Shown here: piece after piece, positions 51,392 to 62,267 of the stretch | How the letters are laid out: each line of letters opens with the position of its first letter | Position numbering within the stretch: position 1 is the first letter of the stretch | Origin: Gavia stellata | Taxonomy: Eukaryota > Chordata > Aves > Gaviiformes > Gaviidae | Length of the DNA stretch: 64,000 nucleotides | Direction: 5' to 3' | NCBI RefSeq assembly: GCF_030936135.1 | Contig: NC_082635.1 | Span: 62,001 to 126,000, forward strand | Position numbers and translations under genes: made by a program | Notes under the pieces: generated by a model | What the model saw: the letters and a program-made list of their open reading frames with translations, nothing else | What the model was told of the DNA's origin: nothing | Database searches by the model: none

Positions 51392-54300
51392 TTAGCAGCA
51401 CCAGCAGCACAGTGCTCGCAGGGTGCATCTTGATCTCAGCTGCATCGTTGGAGGGCTCAGGATGAGGATGGTCTGAGCTGCCAGGGAACGGATGGAGAGT
51501 TCGCTGTCTTTCTCCAAGGTCCCAAGGGCTGTGACAGAGAGAAACAGAGGCGAGATGACCCCCTGTGTCTGCAGAGAGCCCCAGGCATCCCCTCCTGACC
51601 ATGCCAGCCCCACCTACCTCTTTCCCTGGCCAGGAGAGAGCTGCTGCCCAGGAATGCCCCAAATGGCCCTGACATGTTCCCCTGCCCCTGAAGTGTTGCC
51701 CTGGAGCAGGGCAAGGCATGGCAGCACCTTGCCCAGGCTCTGTCCCCTGCCCCACCAGCCCCGGCCAACACCGCAGTGCCCCTACTCACCACTGCAGATC
51801 TCAGACAGCTTCTCCCTGCTTTGGTCCCTCAGGGGCCGCGCGGCAAGCCCTAGGCACAGAGCTTCGTCAGACCTCCCGTTCCCCAGCATGCTCCCAGCAG
51901 CACAGCGCCCTCCTCCCCCTCATCAGGGCCGACCCCAGGGAAGAGCAGTAGCCGAGGGGTTGGGACTGAGCAAGGTGGCCACCAAGCCCACCTGCATGGG
52001 CAGGGCTGGGAGAAGGAGGCCAAGGCCCTGCATGGGGCAGCCCCAGGGCTGCTCCTTGCTGCCGGTGCAGCAGCGGGGACTGGGGCCAGGCTGCCAAAAG
52101 AGGGACCCCGGGGGCTGTGGCTCACCAATGAACCTGAGGGCTGCCTCTCGCAAGGTGGCCTGAGCATCCTCCAGGTATGGCAGGCTCTGCTTCAAGTATT
52201 CTTCAGCCCTGCTCCTGTCCTGCACCAGCTGGAGAGAGCACAAGGGTATGGGCATGTCACAGAGCCTCCCCAGTTGGCCGGACCAGCCCCTTCTCCCAGC
52301 ACCCACCCTTGCTGAGACCCCTCTCTCCCGCTGGGTGCAGGGAGGGGAGAAGGGCGGGGAGAAGAGCGCTTGGGGGCTCCGTTCTTGAGGACAGGGAAGA
52401 AGGAAGCAGCTCCAGGCTGTGGGCTCCGGGCTGGAGCAGGGCAGGCGAGGCACAGCTGCACAGCCCACAGCCCAGACGCGGGGGCAGCCCTCATCCAGCC
52501 TGGGCCCTGGGGCTTGTCCTCACCAAGCACTCTCCAATCCTCCATATCTGCTGTGTCTGCACCAGGTGTTTGAGCTCTTTCCACTTGAGGAGCTCTGCTG
52601 CAGCAAGGAGGGCTTCCCCGGAGGCCTGCAGAACGGCAGAAGCAGGGAGATGGCACCACAGCCAGGGGAAGGACACTTGGCGTGACTCTCCTCTTGGCTT
52701 TGTTCCTGGGGTGATCCCGCCCTTAGGAAGCCGGGACATGCCCTGGCCCAAGCGTCTGGGGGTCTCTTCCCTGCATCACTGCTTAGCTTTGAAACCTGTA
52801 CCTTGGCCACGCTCTGCGTTTCATCGCTCATGCGAAAGAACAGCGGGACCAGGCTCATTCGCACTTTCTTCTTCATCTGTCTCTTGTTTCTCCCCACCAC
52901 AGTCTTCATCAGGTCTCTGAAGAGGCTGATGGAGACCTCTCTCAGCTCACTGTTCTCCTGGTAGGGAGAAGCACAGTAGGACTTCAGCAACAGTAGCTCT
53001 CTGCCCGCGGTGAGCAGAAGCGTTGGCACGGCTGATGTGAGGGGAGATGCTCCAGGGTCGGATTCTGCACACTGGCGTTGTGGGCCACATCTGCAGCCGC
53101 AGCTGAATGGCCCCAGGCTCGTGAAAGAGATTTCCTTCAGGCAGTGCCTGTGCCTGCAAGTGCTCTCCCAGCCACCCAGCATCCCCCACCCGCTGCACCA
53201 GCTGTGTTAGGGAAGAGCTCCCCACAGCCAGGCTGAGGAGGAGGCTGGCTGGTCCTTGGCAATGCCTCTGGGGCACGCACCACTGGCTCAGCCTCAGCCC
53301 CTCGCCACGGCGTCTGGGGAGAACATGTGGTCTCGCCCTGCAGCGCAGCTGGGGGAGCCCTCGGGACTCTGAGAGCAGCTGTCGGAGAAGCTGGACTGGG
53401 CTGCAGAACCCAGAAGCCATCCCAGGAGAGCCCGGGGGAGAAAGGAGAGAAGACTCTGCTCCGAGGGCTGCTCGCAGGGCTGGGCTGAAGGGCAGCTGTC
53501 CTTGCCCGGTGCCCATCTGTGGGGCTCAGGCTCCCACATCAGCCCTTACCTTGTCAAAGAAGGGCAGGAGCTTCTCTGCCAGCTGCACAGCGATGGGGCT
53601 GGCCTCCTTCATGTTCAGGTGACCCATCACGTTTTGGAAGACCACCAGGGCCTTCATCTTGATATATTCATTGTCACCCTGCAGGACCTCCATCATGCCT
53701 GGCAGGAGGACCTGCATTCTTCTTGCCTGTATGAAAGACAGAGTTTCCTTCTTGTGAAACGGTCCATGCCTGGAAAGCTCCCCAGGCAGACACCAGGCCC
53801 CACCGTGGCAGGGAGGGCGTTTGGAGCACTCACCCCACTGCCTGACTCCCAGCCAAGGCCAGGCCACCACCTTACCCACTGCCCCAGCCCCCAGCTGCCC
53901 ACATGGCTCCCCTTGATGATGCCCTGCTCACCATCTCGGCTCTCTTCGACAGCGTGATGAGGCCCCTGAGCACCAGGGAGAGCATCATCAGGCTCGGATG
54001 CCTCAGAAACCTCCAGGCTTTGTACGTTGGAGCAAAATCCTCATCTTCCAAATCACTGCAGGCCAGCAGCTGAAAGAAACCCAGCAGTGAGCGACCGGCA
54101 GAGCCGGCGGGGCTCCCCGCACCGTGCAGCTCCCGGTTCCCATCGGCAGCTGAGGACAAGGGCACCGGAGCTTTTTCTGGTAACTCACAGCCAAGCGAAG
54201 CATGCAGGTGTCTTCTTGGTAAGTGCAGAAGAGGCTCTTCTGCCAGTCCTGGAGTTGGCTGAACAGCTCCTTCAAAATGCTGTCCAAAGACTGGGGCACG

Positions 54301-57300
54301 GAGAACATCATCTCCCACATGACCATGCCAACACTGCAAGCCAGAGCGCTCTGTCAGCCTTGGCCACAGCAGCGTGGCGCGGCTCAGCCCCGCATAACGC
54401 AGTGCCCGGCAGGCAGAGAGTCTCCGGGCCCCTCTCCCCACAGGGAGCAAGCCCTCAAGGCTGTCAGGGCCAGTACCTGTCTCCTGGTGGAGCGATCTTC
54501 AACAGCGTCATGACTACCTCCCCAGGGTACTTGTTAACCATCAGGAGAAGCAGTGACTCCACGCTCTGCCGGGATGACTCCGTGTTGATGGATGACAGGT
54601 TTTTGTGGATGCAGCTCGTGATCTGTGGCACCTGGAGGGGATGCAGGTGAGGATGGTGCTGCCACTGGAGTGCAGCCATTTCCTCAGCTGCCCTTCCCGT
54701 CCCTCTCTGCTGCCTTGAGGTGGCATCAGGTGCCCAAGACACCTGGGTTTGGGAAGGAGGGATGGAGAGGGAGGGAGAACAAGGCCTGACAGGGCTGAAG
54801 GGCAGGGCAGTCCAGCCACAGGCCACTTACATCCGCCAGCCAGAAGTCAGGGTTTCTCGTGACCACATCCAGCAAGTTTCTTGCCACCTGCTTGTCAAAG
54901 ACGCTGGAGTCTCTCATCGCCTCGATGGCCACAAGGACGATGTCTGTCCCCTCAGAAGGCTGGAGGTATTTTGCAAAGGCCTGTGGGAGGAAGGCAGGGA
55001 GCGAAGCCGTGTCACACCGAGTGCCCTGATGGTGCTGCTTCCCTGGGCAGCGCCAGCAGCCCTGGCCAGAGGTGCCCGGCAGTGCTGGTGGCAGTGCCCG
55101 CAGGAAAGCTGGCAGCAGGGACTGCTGGCAGTCCCTGCAGGGGGAGGATGAGAAGAGAGGGCCCCCAGGGTGAAGGAGGAGGGTTGGGTGTGCTCATGGG
55201 CACGGTGTGCTGGCCCTACAGAGAAGCAGGGCTTGCTGGTGGCCGGGAGGGCTGGAGCTGCTGCTGGGACGGTGGAGTGCAGCCCCCGCATTGTCCCTGT
55301 TTGGGGACAGCGGGAACCCTCTCACCAGGGACCGTGAGGCCACACCAGCCCCGCTGATTCTGCCTGCCTTTGCTCACACAAGTGGCCGGCTGATGCCACG
55401 GACAGGAGTCCCAGCAAGGGGGGAGCTCATTACCTGGGTAACGTGCCTGGTGTTGGGCAAAGAGCACAAGGAGGTGGTCTCCGCTTCCCAATCCCCTGGG
55501 AGCTGTGCATTATCCTCTCGCAGAGTTATGCCTAAAGAGTGGGGCAAACACAGATGAGTTGCTAAGACGCAGCAACTTTGCCAGCAAGCTTACCAGGAAG
55601 ACAAGCAGATGTATCGGGTGATGGAGGGATGCAGCCCACCACAGCTTCTCTTACAGCTTTGCTGGCGGTAGAATACGACGAGGGAACAAAGAGCATCCAA
55701 AGCCACATGGCTGGTCTCTCCTTCCTTGAATGACATGAGCAGGAGGAGATGTCCTAGCAGCTGTCCGAGAATTGGGATCTGGATCTCTCCGTAGGAGGCA
55801 CATCTGTCCTCATGTTGACCGGCCTGGGTAAGGGAGGCAGAACAGCAGAAGGGCTGAGGGCAGGAACCTGGGGCCAAAGCCCTGAAGCCCCGAGTGTGCC
55901 CAGGGCTGGATGCAGGTGGGTCAGAGCTTTGCAGGGCCCTGCGGGCCCCGTCCCCCAAAGCAGCCAGCTGGGCAGCAGCCCCGTGCAGGCAGAGCTGGGC
56001 CTGGGCTCGCACCATGCTCCTTGGGCAGTCCCGTCTGACACAGGACTTCTGCCAGAGCTGGCTCCTGGCAGAGAGGGGGCTGGGGAGAGAAGCCCATGGG
56101 AGACGGAGGGACCAAGAGCCCCGCTTCAGCACAGAGGCTGGCAGAGCGCCCAAACCTGTGCCCAGGCTTGCCTTGCAGGCACCTCTGAGCTGCCGGCTGC
56201 ACCGGTGTGCAGGGAATGGAAGATGGTCTGGCTGGCGGGTGCTGGGTCCTTACCTTCAGCGAGGGATAGTTGGCCAGCAAATGGCTCAGCGTCCTAATCC
56301 TCCCGACGGCCCTCTTTCGCACAACTGCTCTCTCAGAGATGGTGAAAGTCAAGAGCATCTGGGGAGAGAGAAGGTGCTGGTGTGCCCTGGGAGCAGAGAC
56401 GCACTCCAGCAGAAGCAGCGCTGCTCAGCTCCTGGGCTGGACTCGCAGAGTCCATCGAGGCTTCCTCTGATCTCGAGCCAAGCCTGTAGTGGGGTTCCTG
56501 CCCCTAGGGTCCCTCGCAGGCTTGGGACAAAAGTCCCAGGCCAGCCCTATGGCCAGGCAGGTGGGCAGATGCCACCCTCTGCAGCCACTGTGCTCCAGAA
56601 GAGCCTGGCGGGCAGCCCTTGGTTACCCGAGGGAGGTGGGCAGCCTCCCTGCAGTGTGCTGCCTCTGCATGGCACTGCCCTGGGGACCATCCACTCAAGA
56701 GTGGGCAACCCCTTCCCTCCAGGGCGAGGAACAGCCCCACTCTTGGCACATGTCAGACCTGCAAGATAATCTGCAGCTCCTCGCTGACTCTGGAGGCATG
56801 AAAGCTGAGCACCAACTTCTCCAGCATGGTGTCCATGGCGTTCACGGTCTGCAAGGAGGACAAAGTGTTGTGGCAGTGATTCTGCTGTCCCTCCCACGCC
56901 CAGGAGACTGATCTGAACTCCCAGCGCCGAGGGAGGACTCCCGCACTGCCTCGCCGTGCCTGGGAGAGAGCCAGGGGCAGCCAATCTGCTGCGGGCAGGG
57001 CAGCCTGCGGCACTAGACATGGCCAGGGCCGTGGGAAGAGCACAAAGGGGTGAGGGTGGGAAAGCAAAGCCAAGACCCTGCCCTGCCTTGGATCTCTGCT
57101 CCTAGCGAGACACGGGGTGGCCAGGGAGCAGCCCAGAGGGAGTGGGGGCTCCTGTAGCTCACCCAGCGCTTACCTGAACGTAGAGTTGAGTGCCTACGCC
57201 CTGCATGTCCTCTTTTGAAGGAAGCGAGAAGACACTCGAGAAGCAGGCTTGTAGGAGGCTTTTCTCTTTGCCCTCCAGCGCCGTCTCCACTGAGCTGCAA

Positions 57301-58580
57301 AGAGGGAGAGGGGCCAGTCGGACACTGGTGCTGGGAGCAGTGCCTCGAGGCCTCGGGCAGGTGGACACGGACCTCTGGGGAAGGGGTCCCCAGAAGGGAT
57401 GGGCAGGTACCTCAATTCGGCGATGGCAAGCATGGCTTTCTGCCGCACCGCCGTGCACAGTTGGTCCTTGGGCTCCTCTTCCAGCAGCACCTGCAGAGCA
57501 CAGCCGGGATGGGACCTGGCAGCTGCCAGCAGCCAGTGCCACCACACCCTCGCCCAGCCCAAGCGCTGTCCTCAGAGGGGGCCTTGCCCCCTTCCACAGA
57601 GCGTCCCCTCACCTGGATATTCTCTGCCAGCTCATATCTGTGGCAGAAGTCATCTAGGCCCTGGGACAAGCCCTGGTGCCTGGCGGTTCTGCACAGGTTG
57701 CAGATGCACTTAAGGAACTTAATCTTCTGGCTCTCCTCCTGGCAGCCGGGTGACAGAGGGACAAACAGGGAGCGTGAGAGGGGGGACACACACGGCCAGT
57801 GGGACCCGAGCACTGGGGGTGCAGTGCCGTGCGGGACAGCTGGGAGAAGCAGCTCTGCCCAGGCAGCACACTGCCAGCAGCCTGGCAGCAGGCAGCAGAG
57901 CCCCTGTCAGCAGCCGCCGGCACAGCCGCGTTCGAAATGTCCGCGGTTACCTTTTCTGGGCTGCTGAGAAAGGCCAGGATGAAGTCCACGCTTTCGTCTT
58001 CCTCTTCATACACAGGTAACCAGCTGGCATCTAATAAAGGAGGAGAGCAGGGAGGGCTGTAGAGAGGGTCTGGTGGCAGGAAAGAGCAGAGGAAGGAGCT
58101 CTGCCTTCCGTCCGGCCCGTGCCCCCTCCCCTGGCACAGGCTTCCCATGCATGGCAGGGCTGGAGGGTGCCTGGCAGGCAGGCTGCGATGCTGGAGCACA
58201 GTGTGGCGGGGAAAGCCCCCAGTGCCCCCAGCTGAGGAACTCGCTTGCAGACGGGCAGGAAAGGTCCCCGTCCCACAGCATTGCTGCCTCCTGCCAGCCC
58301 AGCTGCCTCTCGCTGCCTGTGCCCTGGAGCAGGAGCTGGGTCCCCTGCCAGCCCTGAGCAGCCCTGTCATTCAGGCAGTGTTGTGCCCCCCACCCGCGGG
58401 CGTCGAGCAGGGTGTGCTCGCTGGCCCCAGCCCTGCCCAGACCCCCAGGGTCCCTCACTCACCGATCTGCAGTGGCAGGACCGTGCAGAGCACCTGGGGC
58501 TCCGGTGGAGAGCTGCTCTCCTGGGGAGCCCCGTTCTCCTGCCAGGCCAGCGTGGGGCAGCTGGGGGCACTCTGCGCCAT
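51392..58580 (-). CDS. maestro heat-like repeat (MROH) family protein, 19 coding exons, 769 aa
   Basis: Exons, 5' to 3', all on minus: 58463-58580, 57951-58030, 57613-57738, 57411-57490, 57174-57294, 56759-56848, 56254-56358, 55655-55823, 55434-55531, 54831-54980, 54477-54631, 54189-54333, 53932-54069, 53550-53726, 52802-52957, 52524-52625, 52126-52228, 51790-51849, 51392-51528. All have AG/GT borders, sum to 2,310 bases and keep frame to TAA. Motifs typical of avian MROH proteins: SLLLLMVNKYPGEVV (residues 405-419), MWEMMFSVP (436-444), LSLVLRGLITLS (510-521), ARRMQVLLPGMMEVLQ (526-541), ELREVSISLFRDLMKTVVG (588-606), MKKKVRMSLVPLFF (612-625), RSRAEEYLKQSLPYLED (675-691). It is an alpha-solenoid of HEAT repeats. 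No catalytic residues are known and its function is unclear. No stop or frameshift is seen, so it looks functional. The start codon lies one base inside an apparent acceptor (CCTGCAG|GATGG), so a 5'UTR exon upstream is likely. Which paralogue it is cannot be told by eye. Confidence 0.9.
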
Positions 58581-58599
58581 CCTGCAGGACGGAGGAAAG

Positions 58600-58800
58600 G
58601 GGTAGGGGCAGGGAAGGGGGAAGCTTCGGCAAAGGGCCTTGGTGCCGCGCGGCTGCCGGGGGCGTCGGGTAGAGACGCGGGCAGTGCTCGGGGGCTACTC
58701 GAGAGCTCTGTGCTCCTGCCCTGTCCCGTCACCGTCCTGCCGGACACTGCGGGCTGGGGGCCGCAGCCGTGCCGACCACATGCAGCGCAGTGGGGTGTCA
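58600..58800 (-). promoter_or_regulatory. possible MROH promoter/5'UTR exon region
   Basis: CpG-rich sequence (about 58,640-58,780) directly upstream of the polypyrimidine acceptor that precedes the MROH start codon. No TATA box is evident. It is a candidate for the first non-coding exon and promoter by position only. Confidence 0.3.
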
Positions 58801-58939
58801 CAAAGGGAGGTCACAAAGGGCCCCGCTGTCACCTCTGCGTGCACATCCTGGACATACCATATAGGGCAATGCCAACCCCACCTCATGGCGGTGCGCACGG
58901 GACAGGACATAACATTTAAGGCAATACTCGCCCAGCTTG

Positions 58940-59447
58940 ATGACACGGGCCATGTTTGACGGTGGCTTAGTGGGGCTTGCACAGCCTCGAGGCCTTTTCT
59001 TCTTCCCTCACTGCCCCCAGCGAGTGGGCTGAGGAGGGCAAGAAGTCGGGAGAGGACTCGGCCGAGACAGCTGACCCATGCTGACCAGAGGCATAGCCCA
59101 CACCGCGCGATGTCATGCTCAGCAGGAGCCGCTCGGCTGTCCCACAGGAGGAAGAGGGAACCTCTGGGGTGACGGGGTTTGTCTCCCTGAGCCAGGGCTA
59201 CGCCTGATGGAGCCCTGCTTCGAGCAAGCAGCTGGACACCCTCCTGCCAGGGCAAGTGGTGAATGAGCTCCTCGCTTGGCTTTGCTTGCATGCATGGCTT
59301 TGCTTCACTTCTTAAACTGCCTTTATCTTGACCCACGTGTTTACCTCCCTTTTCGCCCGCCTGATTGTCTCGCCCACCCCCATGACAGAGGAGTGAGCGA
59401 GCGGCTGGCTGGGGGCTTAGCTGCTGGCTGGGGCCAACCCACCACAC
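58940..59447 (+). mobile_element. degraded avian endogenous retrovirus LTR (solo remnant)
   Basis: The order of blocks matches a common avian ERV LTR as I remember it: 'ggccttttcttcttccctca', 'gcgagtgggctgaggag', 'gacagctgacccatgctgac', 'gatgtcatgctcagca', 'gatggagccctgcttcgag', 'gcaagtggtgaatgagctcc', 'taaactgcctttatcttgac', 'gagtgagcgagcggctgg' and a terminal CCAACCCACCACA. The TATA region after 'gtcatgctcagca' is lost, and the 5' part is hard to delimit. I see no internal retroviral genes nearby, so it is a solo LTR or a fragment. It lies upstream of MROH in the opposite orientation. Confidence 0.6.
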
Positions 59448-59920
59448 AGGTCAAGGACCATTTCAGTTCCAGGAATAATATGCGACAGGCAAAGCCAAAA
59501 TAAAACCCAAGACGCTTCCAGTTCGTCTCCTGGCAGTGCGTAGCTTTCAAGACATCACCAAGAAGATGACGTTTCTCACAGTTTAAGTGTTTCTTTTATC
59601 GCCAGGGGTGGAGACGCCTTAGCCGCCTCCTGGGGCCACCACGGGGAGGGAGGTGAAGGGAAAATTCAAATTGTCCGTGCTCAGCCATGGTCATTCATGA
59701 CCAAGGAGTGATTTGGCATGGAGGGCAAGAAGGCCCAACTGCGGAAGGACTTCAGGGATGCCAGGGATTGAGGGGCTCCATGTCAGGGAGCAAAATTTCC
59801 CTTGGCGATGAGATGAGAAAGGCCACGGGGTTGTCTCGGAGCAGCGGTGTAGAGATGCCCAGGAGCCACCTTGGGCAGCGGAGCTGGCGCTGGGGGGTCA
59901 ACCAAGGCTGGGCTGAGGCG
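59448..59920. other. intergenic DNA, nothing recognised
   Basis: No exon or repeat family recognised. There is a small inverted repeat, TGGTCAT-TC-ATGACCA, at about 59,687-59,702. Confidence 0.5.
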
Positions 59921-60480
59921 CCCCATGACGATGCTCACAGCACCCCATGATGATGCTCACAGCACCCCGTGACGATGTTCACAGCACCCTATGACGATGC
60001 TCACAGCACTCCATGATGATGTTCATAGCACCCAATGATGATGCTCACAGCACCCCATGACGATGCTCACAGCACTCTGTGACGATGCTCACAGCACCAC
60101 CATGACGATGTTCACAGCATCCCGTGATGGTGCTCACAGCACCCTATGACGATGCTCACAGCACCACCGTGACAATGTTCACAGCACCCCATGACGGTGC
60201 TCGCAGCACCCCATGACAATGCTCACAGCACCCTATGACGGTGCTCACAGCACCCCATGACAATGCTCACAGCACCCCATGATGATGCTCACAGCACCCC
60301 CATGACAATGCTCACAGCACCCTATGACGGTGCTCACAGCACCCCCATGACGATGCTCACAGCACCCCATGACGATGCTCACAGCACCCCCATGACAATG
60401 CTCACAGCACCCTATGACGGTGCTCACAGCACCCTATGACAGTGCTCACAGCACCCCACGACGATGCTCACAGCACCCGA
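59921..60480. repeat. 22-bp minisatellite, about 25 copies
   Basis: Head-to-tail copies of 'ccccatgacgatgctcacag' plus 'ca', period 22 (23 where an extra C is present). Variation is concentrated at a few positions (c/t after 'atga', 'gcaccctatg', 'gttcac'). Open frames through it are repetitive and not genes. Confidence 0.95.
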
Positions 60481-60720
60481 TGATGACACCCATATGTGTC
60501 CCCCAGTCCCAAGTGGAGTGTCCCCACCCACCACGTAACCCCTCCGGTCCTGAGCAGGGCGTCCCCACCCGTGTCCCCACCCATGTCACCCCCCCCAGTC
60601 TGATGCAGGGTGACCCCCACCTGTGTCACCCCTCCAGTCCCAAGCGGGGTGTCCCCACCCGTGTCACCCTGAGGCCCCACAGCCCCCACCCGCCCCCCTG
60701 TGACGCAGAGGACGGAGACC
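60481..60720. repeat. degenerate C-rich repeat between minisatellite and PPP1R13L 3' end
   Basis: About three to four diverged copies of a unit with 'gtgtccccacccgtgtcacc' and 'ctccagtcccaagcggggtg' blocks. No gene is seen. Confidence 0.6.
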
Positions 60721-60741
60721 ACCAGGCGCAGCCGAAGGCTC

Positions 60742-60747
60742 TTTACT
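60742..60747 (-). terminator. candidate variant poly(A) signal AGTAAA (PPP1R13L)
   Basis: AGTAAA on the minus strand about 225 bases after the TGA stop of PPP1R13L. AGTAAA is a known minor variant. No AATAAA was seen on this strand between the stop and 60,480. Confidence 0.4.
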
Positions 60748-60970
60748 CCCCAGAGAAGCCAACACCGTGGGGTGACACCCGCTGTCACCAGCTTGAGGGG
60801 GTACATGACACCGCGGGGTGGGGGGCACCCCGGTGCCTTGCTCAGAAAGGGGGGGGACGGGATGGGGGGCAGCCGAGGAGGTGCCCGCCGGCAAAGGGGA
60901 CCCATGCACCCAAGCGGCTGCGGGGGCCGGGGCCGGCTCCAGGCCCCCCCCATGTCTTCAGGGTCCCCCC

Positions 60971-61009
60971 TCAGACCTTCTTCCGCTGCGGCCGCACCCT
61001 GGGGAAGAG
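60971..61009 (-). CDS. PPP1R13L (iASPP) terminal coding exon
   Basis: Twelve codons plus TGA: LFPRVRPQRKKV, matching the basic C-terminal tail that follows the SH3 domain of iASPP (human ends LFPRVKPQRSKV as I recall). The acceptor is CCCCCAG at 61,010-61,016. Its phase (0) fits the upstream exon ending at 62,014. Although tiny, it is convincing because the join gives the family sequence NYFG-LFPRV. The 3'UTR continues to about 60.72 kb. Confidence 0.9.
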   Translation of the reverse strand, partial: LFPRVRPQRKKV

Positions 61010-62013
61010 CTGGGGGAGGGTGTCAGGGGGAGGGTGTCAGGGGGAGGGTGACCCCCCAGCACGATAAGCCATGGAGGGGCCATGAGATCCACCCTCAGGG
61101 CCATGGAGGGGCTGTGGGGACCATGGGTGCTGTGGGTCCCCCCCCCTCCCCGGGGTCACGGGTGCTGTGGGTGTCCCCCTGGGGCTGTGGGGTGGTGGCC
61201 ATGGGTGCTGTGGCACCCTCCTGGGGCTGCGGGTGCTGTGGTTGAGCCCCTGAGGCTGTGAGGTGGCCATGGGTGCTGTGGAACCCTCTGGGGCTGTGGG
61301 TCCCTGTCCACGGCCATGGGTGCTGTGTGGGTGCTCCCCGAGGGCTGTGGGGTGGCCATGGGTGCTGTGGGACCTCCCCCGGGGCCATGGCCACTGTGGG
61401 ACCCTCTGAAGGCCGTGGGTGCTGTTGGTACTCCCCCTGGAGCTATGGAGTGGCTGTGGGTGCTGTTGGACCCACCTGGGGCCATGGGTGCTGTGGGACC
61501 CCCCTGAGGGGTGTGGGTGCTGTGGGTACCCCCCCTGGGGCTGTGGAGTGGCTGTGGGTGGGTGCTATGGGTACCCTCTGCGGCCATGGGTGCTGTGTGG
61601 GTGCTCCTCCAAGGCCGTGGGTGCTGTGGGAACCCCCTGGGGCGGCGGGTGCTGTGGGACACCCTGAGGGATGCGGGTGCTGTGGGACCCCCTCAGGGCC
61701 GTGGGTGCTGTGGGTACCACCCCCCGGGGCTGTGGAGTGGCTCTGGGTGCTGTGGGAACCCTCAGGGGTTGTGGGTCCCCCTCCACGGCCATGGGTGCTG
61801 TGTGGGTGCTGTGGGACCCCCCCCATGGGGCTATGGGCACTGCAGGACCCCCTGAGGGATGTGGGTGCTGTGGGTATCTCCCCTGGGGCTGTGGAGTGGC
61901 TGTGGGTGCTGTGGGACCCCCCTGGGGCCATGGGTGCTGTAGGACCCCCTGAGGGATGTGGGTGCTGTGGGACCCCCCTGGGGCCCTGGGTGCTCTGGCA
62001 CCCCCCCACTCAC
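61010..62013 (-). other. last intron of PPP1R13L
   Basis: Donor GGG|GTGAGTGG just below 62,014 and acceptor CCCCCAG ending at 61,010. It is almost entirely occupied by a minisatellite (see the separate entry). Confidence 0.85.
61070..61995. repeat. about 28-bp GC-rich minisatellite inside PPP1R13L last intron
   Basis: More than 30 imperfect units built from 'ccatgggtgctgtgggac' plus 'cccctgaggg' or 'cccctggggc' blocks, typically 28 bases, with length variants. It encodes spurious (GAVGPP)-type or HSTHGPG-type frames on both strands. It starts close to the terminal exon and ends 20 bases from the SH3 exon. Confidence 0.9.
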
Positions 62014-62213
62014 CCCGAAATAGTTGCGGGGGACGTAGCCCTCGTGGCCGTAGAGGGACCCCCACCACCAGTCGAGCTCCTCCTGGGGCTGGCGGCGCAG
62101 GACGGTGACGGGCTCGCCCTCGCGGAAGGACAGCTCGTCCCCGAACTCGGCGCTGTAGTCCCACAGCGCGTACACCACCCCGCTGTTCAGCACCCCCATG
62201 CTCTGCTCCACCT
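62014..62213 (-). CDS. PPP1R13L (iASPP) penultimate coding exon, SH3 domain
   Basis: Sixty-six full codons starting VEQSMG, containing [50 protein letters not shown]: a canonical SH3 fold with ALYDY-like ALWDY, the WWW of the specificity pocket and the VPRNYF closing motif. iASPP is the inhibitory ASPP-family protein. Its ankyrin-SH3 C-terminus binds p53 family members and RelA, restraining p53-driven apoptosis and NF-kB activity, and also associates with PP1. The acceptor is CCCGCAG|AG at 62,214 (a CAGAG|GTG alternative two bases in is possible). The ankyrin-repeat exons lie beyond 64,000. The 'FGDELSF' and 'NYFG' choices identify PPP1R13L rather than TP53BP2 or PPP1R13B. Confidence 0.93.
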
Positions 62214-62267
62214 CTGCGGGGACGGGGACGTCAGCACCCTGGGTGCCCCCAAACACCCCCACCTCCG

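Noticed and set aside
55594-55654. Extension of MROH exon 8 to a downstream donor at 55,594
   Set aside because: A later GTAAGC donor exists, but joining it to the next exon gives an early stop. The GTAAGA donor at 55,654 preserves the frame and family sequence.
59921-60480. CRISPR-like regular repeats
   Set aside because: Units are contiguous 22-bp copies without unique spacers, in an animal genome. This is a minisatellite.
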